A DNA stretch of 64,000 nucleotides, from NCBI GenBank assembly GCA_023634235.1, contig JAMKCF010000019.1:3720001-3784000 (forward strand). Reading direction: 5' to 3'. This document shows, piece by piece, positions 62,601 to 64,000 of this stretch (its first letter is position 1; every line of letters begins with the position of its first letter). Source of the DNA: Pisaster brevispinus (taxonomy: Eukaryota; Echinodermata; Asteroidea; Forcipulatida; Asteriidae). The notes beneath the pieces are model-generated. The model was not told the origin of the DNA and made no database searches. It saw only the letters and a list, made by a program, of their open reading frames with translations. The translations under genes and the position numbers were made by a program.

Positions 62601-63829
62601 GTACTCTGTTAGTCACACCACCTGGATCCCTTTTGTTGAAGTCCTCAGTTTCGAAGGATAGACACTCAGCCCTGTGCTGCATACACTCTGTGGACATTCC
62701 TTTGTTTTGTACACTTAAGAAAAAAACAACATACTCTTCAGTCTGACACCTTCCCGGGTCATGCTGAACCAAAAGTGAGTCAGGCCCCACGGAACCCGGA
62801 GTTCGGGTCAATTCTGACCCTTTTTTAAAGAGTGGTTTCCCCTGGATCTTCGTTGGAGAAAAGTGCAGTAATTTTATGACAGTGTTTCATTTAGTAGTTG
62901 TTTCTGTCGGATGGCTGACAAAATAACTTATGCACATTGCATGTTCTTTCATAAGGGTTGATGACAAACTTATAGTGAAAGTAGGAGATTTTGGACTCTC
63001 ACGAGATCTGAATGGGGACGATTACTACACCAGTGATGATAGACAGGCCAAGCTACCAATCAAATGGATGGCTCCAGAATCTATGGAACGCCGAGTGTAT
63101 AACACTAGAACAGATGTGGTAGGTGAACTCGTGTTCAGTTTGGAAACCGGTGAAAATGGGCTTATAGTGATGATTTTTTAATATTGGAGGGCTCTTCGAT
63201 GAGACTGGTGTTTTTTATTACAATAGTTGGAATTGTATGGCCCAAAAAAGTATGCAAATGACTAGTTGGGGATGCGAAGGTAGCTCATGTCTAGTAGACC
63301 GGCCTCTTGCATTGGCCGCCATCTTAGATGTCGAATACTGAAAACGTGCACGAGTAGTGTACGCGCTGCGCACGACTCTCAGCCAATGGTAACTCTTCAT
63401 TGACCTCAGTGAGGGGAATGTTTGGGCTTGTGACGGCATATGCAAGGGGGCCTATTCAAGCTGATGGTTGTATAGATAAAGGTCACTAGGTTAATAGAAA
63501 TTTGTAATTGAATGCATTTTGTTGAGGAGCAGTTTGGTTGATCTCGGTTGCATTAATTTGCTGAGACAAATGTTTGTTACTATTGCATTTTTGTTGGGAG
63601 CCATTTTAGAAAGATAATTTTGTATGAGTGGTTTACAAACTTACAGTTGGCCAAAATGTATTTGAAGTAATTCATATTGCGATTATCCTCAGTGGTCGTA
63701 CGGCGTACTGCTATGGGAGTTGTTTACAGGAGGTCGAGTGCCATATCCTGGTATTCTGAACGTAGATGTTTACGACTACCTGAAGCGCGGTGAACGCATG
63801 GAAGCACCAAAATTCTGTCACAAGAAGAT
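30367..63829 (+). CDS. Plexin-ectodomain receptor tyrosine kinase (MET-like), common exons 2-26, open at right edge
   Basis: Twenty-five exons from 30367 to 63829 splice in frame onto any first exon; with copy A they give about 1,524 residues before the window ends. Domain order (copy A numbering): signal peptide 1-25, Sema to about 460, PSI-1 about 462-520, plexin-type TIG 533-610, PSI-2 about 612-650, TIG 665-765, PSI-3 about 768-820, IPT/TIG units 826-1176, transmembrane helix about 1196-1223, juxtamembrane to about 1290, tyrosine kinase from about 1291. Three PSI modules interleaved with TIGs is the plexin layout; vertebrate MET and RON have one PSI and four IPT. The kinase is MET-like ([27 protein letters not shown], twin activation-loop tyrosines). 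It should be a cell-surface receptor. The plexin GAP domain is absent in the window. The C-lobe end and tail lie beyond it. Confidence 0.88.
30605..30745 (-). mobile_element. SINE with tRNA-like head, reverse orientation
   Basis: On the minus strand it reads ctagtggtaagacatctgct, then ggtcgtgggttcgaatcccg, a tRNA-type A and B box arrangement, followed by a tail tatacagtgcttaatacaca and tcggtgtaagggt. The same element is in + orientation at 50118-50290. Confidence 0.65.
30743..30834 (+). pseudogene. Duplicated fragment of receptor exon 2
   Basis: About 92 bp resembling 30438-30529 at close to 90 percent by eye (aaatccacacctttgcttga, gctgaaccatactgttgctt). It keeps an open frame ([24 protein letters not shown]) but lacks both ends of the exon and has no evident donor, so it is probably a non-functional copy. 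It lies between a reverse SINE (30605-30745) and a forward SINE tail (30838-30905). Confidence 0.7.
30838..30905 (+). mobile_element. SINE tail fragment, forward orientation
   Basis: cagtgcttaatacacatcgg, tgtaagggtgcaaac and ctttatccccgatgcaaa match the tail of the SINE at 50240-50310. It is the inverted partner of the tail at 30615-30645. Confidence 0.6.
31344..31460. mobile_element. Short MITE, same family as 3817-4079
   Basis: Left end tgcccaatttcatagctctg then cttaccg; right end gataagcagagccaaactgg then gccca, its reverse complement with mismatches. Confidence 0.65.
31925..32205 (+). mobile_element. CR1/L2-like LINE 3' coding remnant
   Basis: Translating across frameshifts gives the usual C terminus of these reverse transcriptase proteins: [10 protein letters not shown] (33 bases or so after a gap FVI), then [13 protein letters not shown], then FNP-KTHIFNQ. 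Degenerate fragment with no intact ORF. Confidence 0.55.
32206..33996. other. Intron between receptor exons 2 and 3, right part
   Basis: Mostly AT-rich unique sequence. At about 33085-33290 it carries a dispersed repeat (atcaattgtaaacaggaagt, gagaaaaacgaaatcatgtc) also present at about 14760-14950. No coding exon recognised. Confidence 0.5.
33997..34122 (+). CDS. Receptor exon 3: last Sema blade
   Basis: 42 codons, phase 0 both ends; acceptor tcgatcag, donor gtgaat. [20 protein letters not shown] then [20 protein letters not shown], with the PVLRD and L-TEQQ strand pattern typical of the closing plexin Sema blade. Confidence 0.9.
34519..34622 (+). CDS. Receptor exon 4: PSI-1, first part
   Basis: Acceptor ttgttgcag, donor gtaaga; ends in phase 2. 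[20 protein letters not shown] then [14 protein letters not shown], the textbook plexin/semaphorin/integrin cysteine pattern C-x5-C-x2-C-x8-CGWC. Confidence 0.95.
34985..35062. repeat. Dispersed GGGTCA/TGACCC repeat, copy 1
   Basis: Several GGGTCA and TGACCC words in about 80 bp (atgacccggaaatgggtcag). Related stretches lie at 35682-35840, 43884-44086, 58752-58848 and 62745-62832. Confidence 0.5.
35165..35297 (+). CDS. Receptor exon 5: PSI-1, second part, and linker
   Basis: Acceptor taactgcag, donor gtgagc; completes the split lysine codon and ends in phase 0. [20 protein letters not shown] then [20 protein letters not shown], matching the plexin PSI-1 tail. Confidence 0.93.
35682..35840. 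repeat. Dispersed GGGTCA/TGACCC repeat, copy 2
   Basis: Contains cgggtaagaattgacccgga, gagtcaggctgacccataaa and ccccaaaatgggtcgagcca. Confidence 0.5.
35941..36097 (+). CDS. Receptor exon 6: plexin-type TIG after PSI-1
   Basis: Acceptor atacattcag, donor gtacat; ends in phase 1. [20 protein letters not shown] then [20 protein letters not shown]. This is the plexin TIG domain between PSI-1 and PSI-2, absent from vertebrate MET. Confidence 0.9.
36098..37301. other. Intron between receptor exons 6 and 7
   Basis: No exon seen. A palindromic MITE (37139-37280) sits just before the next acceptor. Confidence 0.55.
37139..37280. mobile_element. Palindromic MITE, gacggagcc family
   Basis: Begins atgccttttcgaaaccacgg and ends with gtgatttcaaaagggctgat, roughly inverted; contains aaggctccgtcaac and gactgacggagtcc facing each other. 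Related to 61378-61523. Confidence 0.5.
37302..37398 (+). CDS. Receptor exon 7: end of TIG and start of PSI-2
   Basis: Acceptor tgttttacag, donor gtaggt; enters at phase 1 and ends in phase 2. [20 protein letters not shown] then [12 protein letters not shown]. The F-F-Y-x-C-S-x-H pattern precedes PSI-2 in plexins. Confidence 0.9.
37493..37628 (+). repeat. Exact 68-bp tandem duplication
   Basis: Two head-to-tail copies of a 68-bp unit starting aactttgcatggtggagatt and ending gagtaggatttg, with essentially no differences between them. Confidence 0.85.
38158..38272 (+). CDS. Receptor exon 8: PSI-2
   Basis: Acceptor tctatacag. [20 protein letters not shown] then [19 protein letters not shown], an unmistakable second plexin PSI. 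Two donors are possible: AAT|gttggt at 38272 (phase 0) and GTTG|gtgata at 38276 (phase 1). Only the first joins the next recognised exon in frame, so I chose it although the motif is weaker. Confidence 0.85.
38421..43883 (+). repeat. 59-bp minisatellite array, about 92 units
   Basis: Period 59 bp over 5.46 kb: acacgagtggagcacgagtg, ggtgacggggtgtattcaga, catagtagcatgtctaaaa. Two main variants (gcattcagacatagcag and tattcagacatagtag) are interspersed, with block markers such as cagacaaagcagcatgtctt. A shortened unit (gaggtgacggggtgacgggg) appears near 39007, 40302 and 42536. Each unit holds the inverted pair AGACAT...ATGTCT. It fills most of the intron between exons 8 and 9. Minus-strand open readings (for example 43523-43747) are repeat artefacts. 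Confidence 0.97.
43884..44086. repeat. Dispersed GGGTCA/TGACCC repeat, copy 3
   Basis: Abuts the minisatellite directly. Contains gaagtgacccagattcgggt, cttgacccatttttgggtca, atttgggtaaattttgaccc. Confidence 0.55.
44549..44607 (+). repeat. (GTT)n microsatellite
   Basis: About 19 uninterrupted GTT triplets. The poly-valine open reading through it is an artefact. Confidence 0.95.
45060..45360 (+). mobile_element. Degenerate CR1/L2-like LINE C-terminal remnant
   Basis: Across frame breaks it reads [20 protein letters not shown] and then [10 protein letters not shown], fitting the pattern before and after the conserved LWN-LP motif in these LINE proteins. No functional ORF. Confidence 0.4.
45429..45563 (+). 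CDS. Receptor exon 9: linker to second plexin TIG
   Basis: 45 codons, phase 0 both ends; acceptor actttctag, donor gtttgt. [20 protein letters not shown] then [20 protein letters not shown]. The CPQLQP...VPV pattern follows PSI-2 in plexins. The longer open reading in another frame (45383-45580) does not fit the plexin pattern. Confidence 0.85.
45985..46250 (+). mobile_element. SINE body without a clear tRNA head
   Basis: gtgtgtccttgaccaaagca and ccataattgcttctcttaac match the SINE at 7110-7160; the 3' end gtgcgctatataagaaccaa then ttatta is a LINE-type tail, as expected for SINEs that borrow LINE machinery. Confidence 0.6.
46409..46504 (+). CDS. Receptor exon 10: second plexin TIG
   Basis: 32 codons, phase 0 both ends; acceptor catgttag, donor gtaagt. 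[20 protein letters not shown] then [12 protein letters not shown], matching the Y-E-C...V-A...I-x-C strand pattern of the plexin TIG between PSI-2 and PSI-3. Confidence 0.9.
46805..46901 (+). CDS. Receptor exon 11: second plexin TIG, end
   Basis: Acceptor tccttaaag, donor gtaagt; ends in phase 1. [20 protein letters not shown] then [12 protein letters not shown], the segment just before PSI-3 in plexins. Confidence 0.9.
46990..47647. repeat. 21-bp palindromic minisatellite, about 31 units
   Basis: Unit ttttgcccgggcaaatgact plus c, whose core TTTGCCCGGGCAAA is a perfect 14-bp palindrome. Very homogeneous: variants are atgact or attact, with a few gcgaa units at the right end. Because 21 is a multiple of three, both strands stay open (243 and 195 codons); these are not proteins. 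It lies in the intron between exons 11 and 12. Confidence 0.97.
47984..48165 (+). CDS. Receptor exon 12: PSI-3
   Basis: Acceptor tttttgcag, donor gtacca; enters at phase 1 and ends in phase 0. [20 protein letters not shown] then [22 protein letters not shown]...C-x2-CL is diagnostic of the third plexin PSI. Confidence 0.95.
48660..48800. mobile_element. Half copy of the hairpin element at 59111-59260
   Basis: Contains aaatccattgttcttggaaa, gctggtaagtctgctgccac and ctagtgttccactcc. The same words form the two arms at 59111-59260. Confidence 0.6.
48834..48988 (+). CDS. Receptor exon 13: IPT/TIG 1
   Basis: Acceptor gtaatttcag, donor gtgatg; ends in phase 2. [20 protein letters not shown] then [21 protein letters not shown]-x-SGP-x-GGT-x-T-I-x-G is the IPT signature; GQRF-DV matches the plexin unit after PSI-3. 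Confidence 0.93.
49017..49146. mobile_element. Palindromic MITE with TACGGCCGTG ends
   Basis: Left tacggccgtgtctgaatgat then cggctt; right aagtcgattgattcgagcac then ggccta, imperfect inverted repeats of about 26 bp. Confidence 0.6.
49552..49672 (+). CDS. Receptor exon 14: IPT/TIG 1, second half
   Basis: Acceptor ttcaacacag, donor gtaaat; ends in phase 0. [20 protein letters not shown] then RVDFTYT. The C-x-T-P and final F-x-Y strand close the IPT fold. Confidence 0.92.
49673..50620. other. Intron between receptor exons 14 and 15
   Basis: AT-rich; holds the tRNA-derived SINE at 50118-50310. No exon seen. Confidence 0.55.
50118..50310 (+). mobile_element. tRNA-derived SINE, forward copy
   Basis: ctcggtggtctagtggtaag and gtcgtgggttcaaatcccac give a tRNA-like D arm and a perfect 5-bp T stem; the 3' body reads agtgcttaatacacatcggt and ctttatccccgatgcaaa. 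The persistent body shows it is a SINE rather than a free tRNA gene. Confidence 0.7.
50621..50760 (+). CDS. Receptor exon 15: IPT/TIG 2, first half
   Basis: Acceptor tcatggtag, donor gtaaga; ends in phase 2. [20 protein letters not shown] then [21 protein letters not shown]-x-GP-x-GGT and GSD...VG-x-PC match the plexin second IPT. Confidence 0.93.
50813..51247. mobile_element. MITE with 37-bp TIRs (TACGGAGCT...CCATCC), copy 1
   Basis: Ends tacggagctcttgaagtacc and tggcacttctgggacttcgt pair as inverted repeats over about 37 bp. The interior consists of degenerate direct and inverted repeats of gatgatgacatcat and cctgagataa words. A second copy lies at 56775-57205. Confidence 0.8.
51539..51703 (+). 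CDS. Receptor exon 16: end of IPT/TIG 2 and start of IPT/TIG 3
   Basis: Acceptor atgatacag, donor gtaagt; enters at phase 2 and ends in phase 2. [54 protein letters not shown]. An FxF strand closes one unit and a new P-x-V-x-x-I-x-P opens the next. Confidence 0.92.
52243..52354 (+). CDS. Receptor exon 17: IPT/TIG 3
   Basis: Acceptor ttatgacag, donor gtaagt; ends in phase 0. [20 protein letters not shown] then [19 protein letters not shown]-x-L-T-I-x-GT-L matches the plexin third IPT. Confidence 0.92.
53001..53774 (-). pseudogene. LINE ORF2 fragment: RT thumb and C terminus
   Basis: 257 codons: [64 protein letters not shown] and [10 protein letters not shown], the standard C-terminal series of CR1/L2-type reverse transcriptases. 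Confidence 0.85.
53750..54090 (-). pseudogene. LINE ORF2 fragment: RT palm with YADD
   Basis: Reads [20 protein letters not shown], then [18 protein letters not shown] and [12 protein letters not shown]. The catalytic YADD is present, but the upstream aspartate motif was lost in the adjoining deletion at about 54075-54090. Confidence 0.85.
54046..54609 (-). pseudogene. LINE ORF2 fragment: RT fingers
   Basis: Reads [55 protein letters not shown] and [15 protein letters not shown], then runs out of the RT pattern where the deletion joins it to a different segment. Confidence 0.8.
55048..55977 (-). pseudogene. LINE ORF2 fragment: endonuclease
   Basis: [72 protein letters not shown] and TLDVVLTR. 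The terminal SDH-containing strand of APE-type LINE endonucleases is not found; the sequence jumps to the linker ([14 protein letters not shown]). Confidence 0.8.
56236..56454 (+). CDS. Receptor exon 18: IPT/TIG 3-4 junction
   Basis: 73 codons, phase 0 both ends; acceptor ctacaccacag, donor gtaggt. [40 protein letters not shown] then [26 protein letters not shown]...T-F-Y-DP-F matches the corresponding plexin and MET segment. Confidence 0.92.
56775..57205. mobile_element. MITE with TACGGAGCT TIRs, copy 2
   Basis: Ends tacggagcttcggaagtgcc and ggcacttctatagctccgta are inverted repeats of about 34 bp. Interior words (ggatgatggcatcataaacg, agatgacaacatcc) repeat in both orientations. It ends about 50 bp before exon 19. 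Confidence 0.8.
57257..57397 (+). CDS. Receptor exon 19: IPT/TIG 4
   Basis: 47 codons, phase 0 both ends; acceptor gttgttgaag (purine-rich and weak), donor gtaagg. [20 protein letters not shown] then [21 protein letters not shown]-x-L-N-L...V-x-VG-x-C-T-V...L-x-C-x-x-P matches the last plexin IPT. Confidence 0.9.
57398..58067. other. Intron between receptor exons 19 and 20
   Basis: AT-rich sequence without a recognised repeat or gene. Confidence 0.5.
58068..58275 (+). CDS. Receptor exon 20: transmembrane helix and juxtamembrane start
   Basis: Acceptor tggtcctag, donor gtacaa; ends in phase 1. [16 protein letters not shown] is the last extracellular strand; [20 protein letters not shown] then [10 protein letters not shown] is a single hydrophobic helix, followed by the basic stop-transfer [20 protein letters not shown]. 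The basic amphipathic stretch is reminiscent of the plexin juxtamembrane coil. Confidence 0.93.
58752..58848. repeat. Dispersed GGGTCA/TGACCC repeat, copy 4
   Basis: ctgggtcatactgaccctga and aacgggtcagaccccgggac, then tcggggtaaattcttacccg. Confidence 0.55.
59111..59260. mobile_element. Long-hairpin MITE
   Basis: The left arm (ggtggcagcagacttacgag, gtaaatccatcgttcttgg) and the right arm (aatggaaatttaccctttgt, aagtctgctgccacctagcg) are near-complete reverse complements, leaving a short loop. Half copies lie at 48660-48800 and about 10808-10880. Confidence 0.75.
59304..59471 (+). CDS. Receptor exon 21: juxtamembrane and start of kinase
   Basis: Acceptor ttgaatgtcag, donor gtaagc; ends in phase 1. 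[20 protein letters not shown], then [20 protein letters not shown] and LGQ. The last segment is the first kinase strand leading into the glycine loop. It is much shorter than the MET juxtamembrane and shows no obvious DYR-type CBL docking tyrosine. Confidence 0.9.
59580..59985. mobile_element. Decayed MITE related to 11847-12240
   Basis: Centre aatctgagaaaacaattcat, then gcatgaagcgtttctcat, a hairpin like that at 12080-12125; flank tattttgagcaaggattccc corresponds to other family members. Confidence 0.45.
60461..60544 (+). CDS. Receptor exon 22: glycine loop and catalytic lysine
   Basis: Acceptor attttaaag, donor gtgatt; enters at phase 1 and ends in phase 1. With exon 21 it gives the loop [11 protein letters not shown] (GxGxxG) and TVTVKTVS, whose lysine (about residue 1326) is the ATP-anchoring VAIK lysine. 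Confidence 0.92.
60699..60883 (+). CDS. Receptor exon 23: kinase N-lobe, helix C and hinge
   Basis: Acceptor ctcttatag, donor gtaatt; ends in phase 0. [20 protein letters not shown] then [20 protein letters not shown]. The EEG...IMK-F-HPNVL-LLG and PLIVLP-M--GDL patterns are specific to the MET/RON kinase group. The helix C glutamate is about residue 1343. Confidence 0.95.
61140..61330 (+). mobile_element. SINE-like repeat
   Basis: ctactctaccataattgctt then ttgtccttcgg, and taagccgtaggtcccgtgta, then gtaaaagaacccagaacact. The first part resembles the SINE body at 7110-7160. The tRNA head is degraded. Confidence 0.5.
61378..61523. mobile_element. Palindromic MITE, gacggagcc family
   Basis: Left attggccgttttcaaaacca then cggct; right agccgtgctttcgaaaacag then ccat, an inverted pair of about 25 bp. 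Confidence 0.65.
61885..61985 (+). CDS. Receptor exon 24: kinase catalytic loop
   Basis: Acceptor cgtttgaag, donor gtaaga; ends in phase 2. [20 protein letters not shown] then [22 protein letters not shown] is the receptor-type tyrosine kinase catalytic loop; the aspartate is about residue 1418. Confidence 0.95.
61986..62955. other. Intron between receptor exons 24 and 25
   Basis: No exon seen. Holds a GAAA-rich microsatellite (about 62410-62450) and the fifth GGGTCA repeat (62745-62832). Confidence 0.5.
62745..62832. repeat. Dispersed GGGTCA/TGACCC repeat, copy 5
   Basis: ccttcccgggtcatgctgaa and gttcgggtcaattctgaccc. Confidence 0.5.
62956..63118 (+). CDS. Receptor exon 25: DFG and activation loop
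   Basis: Acceptor tttcataag, donor gtaggt; ends in phase 0. [40 protein letters not shown] then [17 protein letters not shown] (about 1436-1438), twin tyrosines (about 1448-1449) at the place of the paired MET activation-loop tyrosines, and the APE motif are intact. Confidence 0.95.
63119..63692. other. Intron between receptor exons 25 and 26
   Basis: Contains a dispersed repeat at about 63295-63460 (ggccgccatcttagatgtcg, cattgacctcagtgaggg), the inverted relative of about 12545-12700. Confidence 0.5.
63693..63829 (+). CDS. Receptor exon 26: kinase C-lobe
   Basis: Acceptor tatcctcag, donor gtgagt inside an ATG (AAGAAGAT|gtgagt); ends in phase 2. [20 protein letters not shown] then [20 protein letters not shown] and [18 protein letters not shown] corresponds to the MET segment after the WELMT strand. 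The rest of the C-lobe is beyond the window. Confidence 0.95.
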
Positions 63830-63865
63830 GTGAGTTGAATAAATATGTCGTTGTTTATTGGGGTG

Positions 63866-63970
63866 TTTGTTTGTTTGTTTGTTTGTTTGTCGTTGTTGTC
63901 GTTGTTGCTGCTGCTGCTGTTGCTGATGCTACTGCCGCTGCTGCTGCTGTTGCTCCTGTTGCCTGTTGCT
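63866..63970 (+). repeat. (GTTT)n and (GTT/GCT)n microsatellite
   Basis: gtttgtttgtttgtttgt followed by cgttgttgctgctgctgctg. Poly-Ser/Asn or poly-Val/Ala open readings through it are artefacts. Confidence 0.9.
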
Positions 63971-64000
63971 TCTACTGATGCCACTGCTATACACAGTGCT

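Noticed and set aside
28033..63829. Ordinary plexin gene followed by a separate kinase gene
   Set aside because: The transmembrane exon (58068) joins exons 21 and 22 in correct phase, no plexin GAP sequence intervenes, and there is no new start codon with a signal peptide or first-exon structure before the kinase exons.
63724..63984. 86-codon minus-strand ORF with Ser/Asn runs
   Set aside because: Antisense to kinase exon 26 and a microsatellite.

Overview
This window is animal (metazoan) nuclear DNA: two multi-exon genes on the + strand with GT-AG introns, embedded in AT-leaning sequence full of minisatellites, miniature inverted-repeat elements (MITEs), tRNA-derived SINEs and CR1/L2-like LINE remains. 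The two proteins are deuterostome-like. Several dispersed repeats resemble families I associate with starfish and other echinoderms, so an echinoderm, probably an asteroid, is my best guess; that is inference from memory, not from a search.

Region 1 (1-11268): the 3' part of RBM25, an SR-like splicing factor. Nine exons encode the Arg/Glu/Asp-rich central region, a lysine-rich linker and the C-terminal PWI domain to the stop codon. The RRM half lies upstream of the window. Region 2 (11269-about 14870): intergenic DNA made mostly of MITEs and dispersed repeats.

Region 3 (about 14870-29800): three tandem copies of a large coding exon (17644-18687, 22858-23904, 28033-29085). Each carries a Kozak ATG, a signal peptide and the N-terminal three quarters of a Sema domain, and each ends in a phase-0 splice donor. 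The copies sit in units separated by a shared repeat.

Region 4 (30367-64000, open at the right edge): 25 downstream exons that splice in frame onto any of the three first exons. In order they encode the end of Sema, PSI-1, a plexin-type TIG, PSI-2, a second TIG, PSI-3, about four IPT/TIG units, one transmembrane helix, a juxtamembrane segment and a tyrosine kinase domain most like MET/RON, with all catalytic motifs present as far as the window runs. The ectodomain is thus laid out like a whole plexin (three PSI modules), whereas vertebrate MET has one PSI, and the cytoplasmic part is a receptor tyrosine kinase instead of the plexin GAP domain. This plexin-MET chimera, with three interchangeable Sema-coding first exons, is the main discovery candidate.

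The introns of this gene hold a 5.5-kb array of a 59-bp minisatellite, a 21-bp minisatellite built on a perfect palindrome, an antisense LINE that has lost catalytic blocks, paired MITEs, and a duplicated fragment of exon 2 lying between inverted SINE tails. All gene models are read from splice-site and phase consistency; no transcript evidence was available.
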